A DNA stretch of 64,000 nucleotides from Streptomyces sp. NBC_01306 (GTDB lineage Bacteria; Actinomycetota; Actinomycetes; Streptomycetales; Streptomycetaceae), in assembly GCF_026340465.1 (NCBI RefSeq), contig NZ_JAPEPC010000001.1:1739501-1803500 (forward strand), given 5' to 3'. Below the pieces are notes generated by a model. It was not told the DNA's origin and searched no databases. It worked only from the letters and a program-made list of their open reading frames with translations. The position numbers and the translations under genes are program-made. The number at the start of each line of letters is the position of its first letter. The stretch's first letter is position 1. Below, piece by piece: positions 1 through 7,495 of this stretch.

Positions 1-76
1 CCGAGCGCACGGGGCGGAACTCACCGCGGAGCAGGCGCCGGGCGGCGGGGCGCTCTTCCGGCTGCGCCTGCCGTGA
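1..76 (+). CDS. Sensor histidine kinase, C-terminal fragment
   Basis: Only the last 24 codons are in the window, read from base 2 to the TGA at 74-76. The peptide has the form AHGAEL...PGGGALFRLRLP. This is the typical end of a two-component histidine kinase ATPase domain, where the G2 loop and last beta strand read G-G-A-x-F-x-x-x-L-P. The gene converges on the ABC permease gene, with 19 bases between the two stops. Nothing can be said about the sensed signal. The assignment rests on a short but characteristic motif. Confidence 0.6.
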   Translation, partial: RAHGAELTAEQAPGGGALFRLRLP

Positions 77-95
77 GGCCGGGAGGCCGGGGATG

Positions 96-953
96 TCACC
101 GGGCGAGGCGGCCGAGCAGTGACGACGCGGCGAGCACGCCGAGCGCGGCGGCCACCACCAGCACCGCGTAGTCCAGGCCCAGATGGGCAGGGGTGCCGAG
201 CAACAGCCCGCGCAGGGCGTCGACCTGGTAGCTCAGCGGATTGGCCTTGCTGATCGCCTGGAGCCAGCCGGGCATGATCGCGACCGGGTACAGGGCGTTG
301 GAGCCGAAGAACAGCGGCATGGTGATGGCCTGTCCGATCCCCATCAGCCGGTCGCGGGTCAGCACGATCCCGGCGATGGTCATGGACAGACAGGAGAAGA
401 ACGCCGAGCCCAGGATCACGATCACGGCAACGCCGAGCAGCCGCAGCGGGTTCCAGGTCAGGGCGACGCCGAGCAGTGCGGCGATGACGATCACCACGAC
501 CGCCTGGATCAGGGCCTTCACTCCGGCGGCAAACGCCTTGCCGGTGATCAGGGCGGCTCTGGGGGTCGGTGTGACCAGCAGTTTGGTGAGGATTCCGGCA
601 TCACGCTCCCAGATGATCTGGATGCCGTAGAAGATCGCGATGAACATCGCGGACTGGGCGATGATGCCGGGCGCGAGATAGTCGATGTACGGGATGCCGC
701 CGGTCGGGATGGCTCTGATCCGGGTGAAGGTCTCACCGAAGATCAGCAGCCACAGCGCCGGCTGGACGGCCCTGGTGTACAGCTCGGTGCGGTCGTGGCG
801 CAGCTTCTGCAGCTCGACCAGGCACATGGCCGCGACCCTGGCCGGCACCATCCGCGGGCCGGTGCGCGGCTTCGGCGGGACCAGCAGCAGCCCGAGCCCG
901 GCGCGGGTGGCGTCAGCCGACGCGGGTCGCGGTGCGGCGGGTGGAACGGACAT
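96..953 (-). CDS. ABC-2 type transporter permease (drug-export type)
   Basis: A membrane subunit of about 285 residues resembling DrrB/NodJ-type ABC-2 permeases. A roughly 45-residue cytoplasmic leader is followed by about six hydrophobic segments, and the family hallmark near the C-terminus (ANPLSYQVDALRG) is present. The preferred start is the ATG at 953, with GGAGG about 11 bases upstream. A GTG at 965 is possible but leaves almost no room for a ribosome site. The start lies inside the 3' end of the ATPase gene, so the two are translationally coupled. With the adjacent MarR regulator it forms a three-gene exporter unit. The substrate cannot be read from the sequence. Confidence 0.9.
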   Translation of the reverse strand: MSVPPAAPRPASADATRAGLGLLLVPPKPRTGPRMVPARVAAMCLVELQKLRHDRTELYTRAVQPALWLLIFGETFTRIRAIPTGGIPYIDYLAPGIIAQSAMFIAIFYGIQIIWERDAGILTKLLVTPTPRAALITGKAFAAGVKALIQAVVVIVIAALLGVALTWNPLRLLGVAVIVILGSAFFSCLSMTIAGIVLTRDRLMGIGQAITMPLFFGSNALYPVAIMPGWLQAISKANPLSYQVDALRGLLLGTPAHLGLDYAVLVVAAALGVLAASSLLGRLAR

Positions 954-1938
954 CGCGGAACTCACCTCCCTGCTCGTCGAGACCGCTGCCCGCGACGTCC
1001 CGGAAGACGTCCTCCAGCGTGGGTTCGGTGTCCTTGGCGGTGTCCTTGCCGTGGGCGGTGTCCTTGCCGTGCACCGGGTCCTTGCCGTGGGCGGCGGGGG
1101 TGCCCTCCGTGGAGGCGGTGGTGGGAGCGGCCGTGGACCCCGCGGGACCCGTGGAGCCTTCGCTCCGGGCTCGGCGGCGCTCCCGCAGGTCGGCTCTGAG
1201 CTCTTCGGGGGTGCCGAGCGCCCGTACCCGGCCCTGGTGCATCAGCGCGAGCCGGTCGCAGTACTGCTCGGCCTCGTCCATGTAGTGCGTGGTCACGAGG
1301 ACGGTCATCCCGGTGGCCTCGCGTACGGCGTCGATGTGCTCCCAGACGCTGGTCCGGGCGATCGGGTCGAGGCCGATGGTCGGCTCGTCGAGAATGAGCA
1401 GCCGGGGCGCGCTGACCAGCGCCTGGGCGAGTTCGAGGCGGCGGATCATGCCGCCCGAGTAGGTCTTGGCGAGCCGGTCGGCGGTCCCGTCGAGGCCGAC
1501 GGCGGCCAGCGCCTGGCCGACCCGCTCGGCCCGTTCGCGCCGGGAGACGTCGAAGACCCGCGCGAACAGCTCCACGTTCTCCCGTGCGGTCAGCCCTGCG
1601 TCGGCGGAGAGCTGCTGCGGTACGTAGCCGAGCAGGCGCCGCACCGCCATCCGCTCCTTCGCCGCGTCGTGCCCGAACACCCGCACCCGGCCGGCCGGGA
1701 CCGGCAGCAGGGTGGTGATGCAGCGGATGACGGTGGTCTTGCCCGCGCCGTTCGGGCCGAGCAGGCCGAAGACCTCGCCTGCGGCGACGGAGAGGTCCAC
1801 ACCGTCGACGGCCCTGGTCTCACCGAAGGCGTACTCCAGTCCGCTGCAAGCGACGGCCGCCGCGCTGCCGGTCTCCCCCAAGCCGCCGTTGTCACCGCCC
1901 TTGTCGCTGCCCTTGTCGCTGCTCCGGCCGGCGCTCAT
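913..1938 (-). CDS. ABC transporter ATP-binding protein (DrrA-like)
   Basis: ATPase of 341 residues that energises the adjacent ABC-2 permease. Visible motifs are Walker A GPNGAGKT (about residues 61-68), Q-loop VPQQ, signature YSGGM (about 160), Walker B LLILDEP (about 180-186) and the switch His in TTHYMDEAEQ. Between about residues 255 and 310 it carries a low-complexity insert with three HGKD repeats, then the usual C-terminal segment TLEDVFRDV. The start ATG overlaps the MarR stop by four bases (ATGA) and the 3' end overlaps the permease, so all three genes are coupled. Homologous to daunorubicin-resistance ATPases; the substrate is unknown. Confidence 0.92.
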   Translation of the reverse strand: MSAGRSSDKGSDKGGDNGGLGETGSAAAVACSGLEYAFGETRAVDGVDLSVAAGEVFGLLGPNGAGKTTVIRCITTLLPVPAGRVRVFGHDAAKERMAVRRLLGYVPQQLSADAGLTARENVELFARVFDVSRRERAERVGQALAAVGLDGTADRLAKTYSGGMIRRLELAQALVSAPRLLILDEPTIGLDPIARTSVWEHIDAVREATGMTVLVTTHYMDEAEQYCDRLALMHQGRVRALGTPEELRADLRERRRARSEGSTGPAGSTAAPTTASTEGTPAAHGKDPVHGKDTAHGKDTAKDTEPTLEDVFRDVAGSGLDEQGGEFRDVRSTRRTATRVG

Positions 1939-2390
1939 GAGCCCTCCACTTCCTCGTGCAGGTGCCCGGCGAGCCGGCGCAGCGCGGGGAGCGCCGCCGC
2001 CAGGGCCGCCCGGTCCTCGTCGGACAGCCGGGCCACCTGGGCCCGGACCAGCTCGCCACGCCGCGTCTGCCAGTCACGCAGCCGCTCATGGGCCGCCGGG
2101 GTGAGCCGAAGCCGCACCGAACGGCGGTCGTCGGGGTCGCTCTCGCGGGTCAGATATCCGGCCCTGGTGAGCTGGTTGACCAGTGTGGAGACCGAATTGC
2201 CCGCCACATAGAGCTCCTTGGCGGCATCCGAGACCCGGATCCCGGGCCGTGCGCCGACCAGCCGCAGCAGCTCGGCCTGCGCCCCCCGCAGGGGCGGCGA
2301 GGTGAGCCCGCGCCGCAGCCGCCGCCGGACCAGCCGGTGCACACCGGCCAGCACATCGGCGAGCGAGTCCGGGAACTCGTCGGTGGCCAT
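1935..2390 (-). CDS. MarR-family transcriptional regulator
   Basis: A 151-residue MarR-type winged-helix regulator. The recognition helix region VSDAAKELYVAGNSVSTLVNQL and the wing with the family signature ESDPDDRRSVRLRLT are clear. It is the first gene of a unit with the ABC ATPase and permease (four-base overlap), so it probably represses or de-represses the exporter in response to a small ligand. A TAAAAT box lies just upstream of the ATG with no Shine-Dalgarno sequence, which suggests a leaderless or very short leader transcript. The start is the ATG at 2390. Confidence 0.88.
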   Translation of the reverse strand: MATDEFPDSLADVLAGVHRLVRRRLRRGLTSPPLRGAQAELLRLVGARPGIRVSDAAKELYVAGNSVSTLVNQLTRAGYLTRESDPDDRRSVRLRLTPAAHERLRDWQTRRGELVRAQVARLSDEDRAALAAALPALRRLAGHLHEEVEGS

Positions 2391-2448
2391 GAGCCCATTT
2401 TAGCTCTGCGTCAGAGGTAACCACCAGTGCGCGACCCGGTACCGGCCC

Positions 2449-2495
2449 CGCACGGGAACCGGGTGCCCGGGACGCACGGGAACCGGGTGCCCGGG
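2449..2495. repeat. Two tandem copies of a 23-bp GC-rich repeat
   Basis: The unit CGCACGGGAACCGGGTGCCCGGG occurs at 2449-2471 and again at 2473-2495, with one extra base between them. The second copy runs into the icmA terminator stem. It may simply be a local duplication in the spacer. Confidence 0.6.
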
Positions 2496-2511
2496 GGCGC
2501 CGCCCCCGGGC
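2489..2511 (-). terminator. Stem-loop terminator after icmA
   Basis: A perfect 10-bp stem, GCCCGGGGGC paired with GCCCCCGGGC around a 3-base loop, begins 14 bases after the icmA stop codon. No T-run follows, as is common for Streptomyces terminators. Confidence 0.65.
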
Positions 2512-2524
2512 TCGCCGTCCCTGC

Positions 2525-4225
2525 TCAGAAGCCCGGCGGCTCCGTGTAGATGCCCCACTCGTCCCGCAGTACCCCGCAGATCTCGCCGAGCGTCGCCTCC
2601 ACGCGGACGGCGGCCAGCATCGGCTCGATCATGTTCGAGCCGTCCCGGGCGGCTGTGAGCAGCGCGTCCAGGGCGGTCCGTACGCGGGCGTCGTCCCTGG
2701 CCGCCTTGCGGACCACCAGTTCCTGGACCTGGTCGCGCTCCACCTCGTGGCTGACGCGGAGGATCTCCAGGTCACCGGTGACCGATCCGTGCAGGCAGTT
2801 GACGCCGACGACGCGCTTGTCGCCCTTCTCGACCGAGCGCTGGTACTGGAAGGCGGACTCGGCGATCTCGCCGGTGAACCAGCCGTCCTCGATACCGCGC
2901 AGGATGCCCGAGGTGACCGGGCCGATCGGGTGCTGCCCGTCGGGGTGCGCCCGCAGACCGCGCTCCTTGATCTGGTCGAAGATCTTCTCCGCGTCGGCCT
3001 CGATGCGGTCCGTGAGCTGCTCGATGTACCAGGAGCCGCCCAGCGGGTCCGCCACATTGGCGACGCCCGTCTCCTCCATCAGCACCTGCTGCGTCCGCAG
3101 GGCGATCTCCGCGGCCTGCTCGCTCGGCAGCGCGAGTGTCTCGTCCAGCGCGTTGGTGTGCAGGGAGTTGGTGCCGCCGAGGACCGCGGCGAGCGCCTCG
3201 ACCGCGGTCCGTACGACGTTGTTGTACGGCTGCTGCGCGGTCAGCGAGACCCCGGCCGTCTGGGTGTGGAAGCGGAGCCACTGCGCCTTGTCGGTCCGCG
3301 CGCCGTAGACGTCCTTCATCCAGCGCGCCCAGATCCTGCGCGCCGCACGGAACTTGGCGATCTCCTCGAAGAAGTCGACGTGCGCGTCGAAGAAGAAGCT
3401 CAGGCCCGGCGCGAAGACGTCCACGTCCATCCCGCGCGAGAGGCCGAGCTCCACGTAACCGAAGCCGTCAGCGAGGGTGTACGCCAGCTCCTGCGCGGCC
3501 GTCGCGCCCGCCTCGCGGATGTGGTAGCCGGAGACCGAGAGCGGCTTGTACGCGGGGATGGCGGCGGCGCAGTGCTCCATCAGATCGCCGATCAGGCGCA
3601 GATGCGGCTCGGGCTGGAAGAGCCACTCCTTCTGCGCGATGTACTCCTTGAAGATGTCGGTCTGGAGCGTGCCGTTGAGCACGGCCGGGTCGATGCCCTG
3701 GCGCTCGGCGGCGACCAGGTACATACAGAAGACCGGGACGGCCGGGCCGCTGATCGTCATCGATGTGGTGACATCGCCGAGCGGGATGTCCTGGAAGAGG
3801 ATCTCCATGTCGGCGGCCGAGTCGATGGCGACCCCGCAGTGGCCGACCTCGCCGAGCGCCTTCGGCTCGTCGGAGTCGCGGCCCATCAGCGTCGGCATGT
3901 CGAAGGCGACCGAGAGACCGCCGCCGCCGTTGGCGAGGATCGTCTTGTAGCGCTCGTTCGTCTGCCGGGCGTTGCCGAACCCGGCGAACTGCCTGATCGT
4001 CCAGGTGCGGCCGCGGTAGCCGGTGGGGTGCAGGCCGCGGGTGTACGGATACTCACCGGGCCAGCCGATCCGCTCGAATCCCTCGTAGGTGTCGCCGGGC
4101 CGTGGCCCGTACACCGGGTCCACCGGGTCGCCGGACAGGGTCGAGAAATCGGCGTCCCGCTTGCGGGCCTTGTCGTACCTGGCCTGCCAGCGACGGCGGC
4201 CCTCTTCAATGGCGTGAGCGTCCAT
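2525..4225 (-). CDS. icmA: Isobutyryl-CoA mutase large subunit IcmA
   Basis: Catalytic TIM-barrel subunit of adenosylcobalamin-dependent isobutyryl-CoA mutase, which interconverts isobutyryl-CoA and n-butyryl-CoA. It is 566 residues long, the size known for Streptomyces IcmA. It lacks the B12-binding domain, which lies on a separate IcmB not in this window. The residues that distinguish Icm from methylmalonyl-CoA mutase are visible: Phe80 (WTIRQFAGF; Tyr89 in Mcm) and Gln198 (EYIAQKEW; Arg207 in Mcm). The chosen ATG starts MDAHAIEEGRR, matching known IcmA N-termini as I remember them. A palindrome just upstream (4236-4255) suggests local repression. It feeds butyryl/isobutyryl-CoA pools used for fatty acids and polyketides. 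Confidence 0.94.
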   Translation of the reverse strand: MDAHAIEEGRRRWQARYDKARKRDADFSTLSGDPVDPVYGPRPGDTYEGFERIGWPGEYPYTRGLHPTGYRGRTWTIRQFAGFGNARQTNERYKTILANGGGGLSVAFDMPTLMGRDSDEPKALGEVGHCGVAIDSAADMEILFQDIPLGDVTTSMTISGPAVPVFCMYLVAAERQGIDPAVLNGTLQTDIFKEYIAQKEWLFQPEPHLRLIGDLMEHCAAAIPAYKPLSVSGYHIREAGATAAQELAYTLADGFGYVELGLSRGMDVDVFAPGLSFFFDAHVDFFEEIAKFRAARRIWARWMKDVYGARTDKAQWLRFHTQTAGVSLTAQQPYNNVVRTAVEALAAVLGGTNSLHTNALDETLALPSEQAAEIALRTQQVLMEETGVANVADPLGGSWYIEQLTDRIEADAEKIFDQIKERGLRAHPDGQHPIGPVTSGILRGIEDGWFTGEIAESAFQYQRSVEKGDKRVVGVNCLHGSVTGDLEILRVSHEVERDQVQELVVRKAARDDARVRTALDALLTAARDGSNMIEPMLAAVRVEATLGEICGVLRDEWGIYTEPPGF

Positions 4226-4235
4226 ACCCACGAAT

Positions 4236-4255
4236 TTACTAGGACGTCCTAATAA
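4236..4255 (-). promoter_or_regulatory. Candidate operator upstream of icmA
   Basis: The site TTACTAGGACGTCCTAATAA is a near-perfect 20-bp inverted repeat with a perfect core TAGGACGTCCTA. It sits 11-30 bases upstream of the icmA ATG, where a bound repressor would block initiation. One of the MarR-type regulators encoded nearby is a possible binder; that is inference from proximity. Confidence 0.55.
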
Positions 4256-4269
4256 ATGTCGATGGCAGA

Positions 4270-4292
4270 CCGCCCGCACATCGTGCGGGCGG
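4270..4292 (-). terminator. Stem-loop after the first DUF3817 gene
   Basis: A perfect 10-bp stem, CCGCCCGCAC paired with GTGCGGGCGG around loop ATC. It lies 16 bases after the stop of the DUF3817 gene and before the icmA promoter region, so it probably insulates icmA. Confidence 0.65.
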
Positions 4293-4307
4293 CGGTGTTA
4301 CGCCTTG

Positions 4308-4646
4308 TTACGCCTTCGCTGCGACCGGGGCCGGCTCGGTGATCCGGGGCTCCAGCTCGCGGGAGATCTTCCGCTCGACGAAGAAGGCCGCGGTCGGGAC
4401 CGTGCCCGCCAGCAGCACCCAGATCTGCTTGGCGACCGGCCACTTCGCCTTGGAGCCGAGGTCGAAGGCGAAGATCAGGTAGACCACGTACAGCCAGCCG
4501 TGCGCGATGCCGACCACGCTGACGAAACCGGTCGCCCCGTTGATGTCCAGCAGGTACTTGGCGATCACGCCGAGGGTCAGCAGGACCAGCAGCACACCGG
4601 TGACGTAGGCCATCACGCGGTAGCGGGTCAGCACGCTTCGTTTCAT
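4308..4646 (-). CDS. DUF3817 domain membrane protein
   Basis: A 112-residue integral membrane protein with about three hydrophobic segments and the actinobacterial DUF3817 pattern: VTGVLLVLL, then GIAHGWLYVVYLIFAFDL, then a final helix ending in FFVERK. It has no known biochemical function. A second member of the same family lies at 5700-6047. It is probably a single-gene transcript: a terminator follows and about 160 bases separate it from the upstream MarR gene. The start is ATG at 4646. Confidence 0.82.
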   Translation of the reverse strand: MKRSVLTRYRVMAYVTGVLLVLLTLGVIAKYLLDINGATGFVSVVGIAHGWLYVVYLIFAFDLGSKAKWPVAKQIWVLLAGTVPTAAFFVERKISRELEPRITEPAPVAAKA

Positions 4647-4805
4647 GGAGTCGAGCGTATCCGGGCGCTATGGGCGATCTTCGGCGGGGTTGCCCTTGGG
4701 ACGGGAGCACCCGCCCCAACCCCCGGCGGACCGGCCCACAGGGCCCGGCACGACACAGCACGGCCCGCGACGGCGCTCCCGCGCCCCCGCCGCCGGTCCC
4801 GCGCG

Positions 4806-5312
4806 CTACTCCTCGAAGTCGTCCGCCGCCACCCGCAGCGGCCTGAGCATCGAGAAGATCTCGCCGCACCCCTCCGCGTCGTACGCGGACAGCCCGAACT
4901 CCATCTTCATCAGATCCGCACTGGCCGCCTCGACGACCTCGCGGCCCTTGTCGGTGATGGAGGCCAGCGTGCCGCGCCCGTCGTTCGGGTTGGGGCGCTT
5001 GTCGACCAGGCCGGACGTGACCAGCCGGTCGACGGTGTTCGTCACCGATGTGGGGTGCACCATCAGCCGCTCGCCGATCTTGGACATCGGCAGTTCGCCC
5101 GCCTTGGAGAAGGTGAGCAGCACCAGCGCCTCGTAGCGCGCGAACGTCAGCCCGTACGGCTTGACGACCGCGTCGACCTCCGCGAGCAGGATCTGGTGGG
5201 CGCGCATGATCGAGGTGATGGCGGCCATCGAGGGCACGGGGCCCCAGCGCTGCTGCCACAGTTCGTCGGCGCGCGCGATGGGATCGAAGGGAAGGCTGAG
5301 CGGCTTCGGCAC
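4806..5312 (-). CDS. MarR-family transcriptional regulator
   Basis: A 168-residue MarR-type regulator. It has the winged helix around MSKIGERLMVHPTSVTNTVDRL and a wing with RPNPNDGRGTLASIT. The start is a GTG at 5312 preceded by AGGG at an eight-base spacing; the nearby ATG at 5317 is out of frame. It lies between the two DUF3817 genes and reads in the same direction as both. In S. coelicolor a similar MarR gene sits near icmA, so icmA or the adjacent membrane genes are plausible targets, but no site can be tied to it directly. Confidence 0.85.
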   Translation of the reverse strand: MPKPLSLPFDPIARADELWQQRWGPVPSMAAITSIMRAHQILLAEVDAVVKPYGLTFARYEALVLLTFSKAGELPMSKIGERLMVHPTSVTNTVDRLVTSGLVDKRPNPNDGRGTLASITDKGREVVEAASADLMKMEFGLSAYDAEGCGEIFSMLRPLRVAADDFEE

Positions 5313-5356
5313 GGCATTGACCCTACCGGCCGGTCATATGACGGTCAGCCCCGTCT

Positions 5357-5384
5357 CGCCCTTCGGTCCGCGGACCGAAGGGCG
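5357..5384 (-). terminator. Perfect 28-bp inverted repeat, terminator
   Basis: CGCCCTTCGGTCCG is followed directly by its reverse complement, giving a perfect palindrome that folds into a strong stem. It lies 25 bases after the stop of the MTH1187-family gene and ahead of the MarR start, so it most likely ends the two-gene DUF3817/MTH1187 transcript. Confidence 0.65.
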
Positions 5385-5409
5385 GGAGCGGGACGCGAAC
5401 GGGCCGGAG

Positions 5410-5703
5410 TCACCCGGCGAGGTGCCGCTCGACCGTCTCCACCTTGGAGGTCAGGCCGTCCGTCACACCCGGCCTGATGTCCGCCTTGAGCACGAGCGAG
5501 ACCCGGGGGGAGCGCTGCTCGACCACCGCGACGGCGCGCTTGACGACGTCCATGACCTCGTCCCACTCGCCCTCGACCGAGGTGAACATGGCGTCGGTGC
5601 GATTCGGCAGACCCGACTCCCGTACGACGCGGACGGCATCGGCGACGTACTCCCCCACGTCCTCACCGACGCCCAGCGGGGTGATCGAGAAAGCCACGAT
5701 CAT
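5410..5703 (-). CDS. MTH1187 family (thiamine-binding-like) protein
   Basis: A 97-residue protein starting [11 protein letters not shown]. It matches the MTH1187/YkoF-type ferredoxin-like fold, with the typical pattern PLG.GE.V..YVADAV..V, then [16 protein letters not shown] and [11 protein letters not shown]. Members are small cytoplasmic proteins, some shown to bind thiamine or related pyrimidines; the function here is not proven. It overlaps the upstream DUF3817 gene by four bases (ATGA), so the two are co-translated. The start is ATG at 5703. Confidence 0.83.
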   Translation of the reverse strand: MIVAFSITPLGVGEDVGEYVADAVRVVRESGLPNRTDAMFTSVEGEWDEVMDVVKRAVAVVEQRSPRVSLVLKADIRPGVTDGLTSKVETVERHLAG

Positions 5704-6047
5704 GACGCGACCACGCCTTCGCGGCGCGCCCGGGAGGCGATCACCGCGTCCTCGGCCTCGCGGCGCAGCTTGCGCTCGGCGAAGAAGCCGCCGATCGGCA
5801 CCACGGAGAGCACGAGATAGACGATGCCGGTCCTGGCCGACCACTGGGCGCGCTTCCAGGCATCCGCGCAGAAGACCACGTACAGGATGAAGAGCAGGCC
5901 ATGGATCCAGCCCAGCACGGGCACCGGGTTGAAGGAGGTGGTGCCCTTGAGCACGACGCCGATCGGCAGGAGCAGGAAGTAGGACACCGCCTCGGGAGCG
6001 GCTACCAGCCGGAACCGGCGGAGGGCAGAAGCGGTCTTGAGGTCCAC
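5700..6047 (-). CDS. DUF3817 domain membrane protein (second copy)
   Basis: A 115-residue membrane protein homologous to the product at 4308-4646. It shares [17 protein letters not shown] helices and the ending [14 protein letters not shown]. The chosen start is the GTG at 6047 ([14 protein letters not shown]), preceded by GGGAAGG. The upstream in-frame extension has no ribosome site and crosses probable promoter sequence. It is coupled to the MTH1187-family gene. The function is unknown. Confidence 0.8.
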   Translation of the reverse strand: MDLKTASALRRFRLVAAPEAVSYFLLLPIGVVLKGTTSFNPVPVLGWIHGLLFILYVVFCADAWKRAQWSARTGIVYLVLSVVPIGGFFAERKLRREAEDAVIASRARREGVVAS

Positions 6048-6206
6048 GGGGGAGCAACCTTCCCGGTTGAGGGGCACAGGAGCGATCTTGTGAAAGTACG
6101 CACAAGCTTGCCCCATTGTGTCAGTCGCCCTTCTCAGGGCTCCTTCAGGGTGCATATACGCCCAGGGGCGCTGTTCGTGCCTCCTCCGGCCCGTTACCTT
6201 CGGACC

Positions 6207-6845
6207 GTGGCTCAGTTCCGACTCCAAGGCAGCAAGATGCTCGCCGTCGACCTGACAGGCGACGCCGTCAAAGCGAAGAACGGCGCGATGGTCGCCTACG
6301 ACGGCCAGATGACCTTCAAAAAGATGTCCGGCGGCGGTGAGGGGCTCCGCGGGATGGTGACCCGGCGCCTCACCGGCGAGCAGATGAGCGTGATGGAGGT
6401 GCGCGGCAAGGGCACCTGCTACTTCGCCGACCGCGCCACCGAGATCAACCTCGTCGCCCTGCACGGCGAGAAGCTCCACGTGGAGGCGAGCAACCTGCTC
6501 GTCACGGACGCGGGGCTGCGCACCGGCACGACCTTCACCGGGCTGCGGGGCGCGTCCCAGGGCAACGGCCTGTTCACCACCACCGTCGAGGGGACGGGGC
6601 AGGCCGCGGTGATGTCGGACGGCCCCGCGGTCGTCCTGCGGGTCAGCCCGCAGTACCCGCTGCTGGTCGACCCGGGTGCGTACATCGCGCACACCGGCAG
6701 CCTCCAGCAGCACTTCCAGACCGGGGTCAGCTTCCGGACCTTCATGGGCGAGGGGTCCGGCGAGTCGTTCCAGATCCGGTTCGAGGGTGAGGGGCTCGTC
6801 TACGTGCAGCCCAGCGAGCGCAGCACGATCGGGGGTGATGTCTGA
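6207..6845 (+). CDS. AIM24 family protein 1
   Basis: A 212-residue AIM24-family protein, named after yeast mitochondrial Aim24; the family adopts a double-stranded beta-helix-like fold. It shows the family pattern of glycine-rich strands: NGAMVAYDGQMTFKK, MEVRGKGTCYFAD, LHVEASNLLV and GLFTTTVEGTG. The start is GTG at 6207. It overlaps the next gene by one base (TGATG) and heads a three-gene unit of homologues. Molecular function is not established; bacterial members are usually cytoplasmic. Confidence 0.85.
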   Translation: MAQFRLQGSKMLAVDLTGDAVKAKNGAMVAYDGQMTFKKMSGGGEGLRGMVTRRLTGEQMSVMEVRGKGTCYFADRATEINLVALHGEKLHVEASNLLVTDAGLRTGTTFTGLRGASQGNGLFTTTVEGTGQAAVMSDGPAVVLRVSPQYPLLVDPGAYIAHTGSLQQHFQTGVSFRTFMGEGSGESFQIRFEGEGLVYVQPSERSTIGGDV

Positions 6846-7495
6846 TGCCGTTCACCGAGATCAACTCGAAGATGGTCGAGGCCACGGTGGTGCCGGGCCA
6901 GAAGCTCTACAGCCAGCGCGGGGCGATGCTCGCGTACCGGGGCGATGTGACCTTCACTCCGAACATCCAGGGCGGTCAGGGCGGCGTGATGTCCATGATC
7001 GGGCGGCGGGTGGCCAACGAGGCGACGCCGCTGATGACGGTGGAGGGCCGGGGCACGGTGATGTTCGGGCACGGCGGCCACCACATCCAGGTGATCTCAC
7101 TGGCCGGCGACACCCTCTATGTGGAGGCGGACCGGCTGCTGGCGTTCGACGGTTCGCTCCAGCAGGGCACGATGTTCATGGGTTCGCAGGGCGGGGTCAT
7201 GGGGATGGTGCGCGGCCAGGTCACCGGGCAGGGGCTGTTCACCACGACGCTCAAGGGCCACGGAGCGGTGGCGGTGATGGCGCACGGCGGGGTCGTGGAG
7301 CTGCCGATCACCCCGCAGGGGCCGGTGCATGTGGACCCGCAGGCGTATGTCGCCCACCACGGGGACGTACGGAACAAGCTGTCGGCGGCGCTCGGCTGGC
7401 GGGAGATGGTGGGGCGCGGCTCGGGCGAGGCGTTCCAGCTCGAACTGTCCGGCAGCGGCGCGGTCTATGTGCAGGCATCGGAGGAGAAGCTGTGA
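6845..7495 (+). CDS. AIM24 family protein 2
   Basis: A 216-residue paralogue of the preceding gene with the same repeating elements: RGAMLAYRGDVTF, VEGRGTVMFGH, LYVEADRLLAF and GLFTTTLKGHGAVAV. The end, SGEAFQLELSGSGAVYVQ, matches the end of copy 1. The ATG overlaps the TGA of copy 1 by one base, and its own stop overlaps the GTG of copy 3 by four bases. This tight coupling suggests the three products are made in fixed ratio and may assemble together. The function is unknown. Confidence 0.85.
   Translation: MPFTEINSKMVEATVVPGQKLYSQRGAMLAYRGDVTFTPNIQGGQGGVMSMIGRRVANEATPLMTVEGRGTVMFGHGGHHIQVISLAGDTLYVEADRLLAFDGSLQQGTMFMGSQGGVMGMVRGQVTGQGLFTTTLKGHGAVAVMAHGGVVELPITPQGPVHVDPQAYVAHHGDVRNKLSAALGWREMVGRGSGEAFQLELSGSGAVYVQASEEKL

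Noticed and set aside
2400..4300. Search for a cobalamin riboswitch near icmA, and also near meaB and the adenosyltransferase
   Set aside because: No B12-box-like conserved core or long structured leader was seen at any of these genes.
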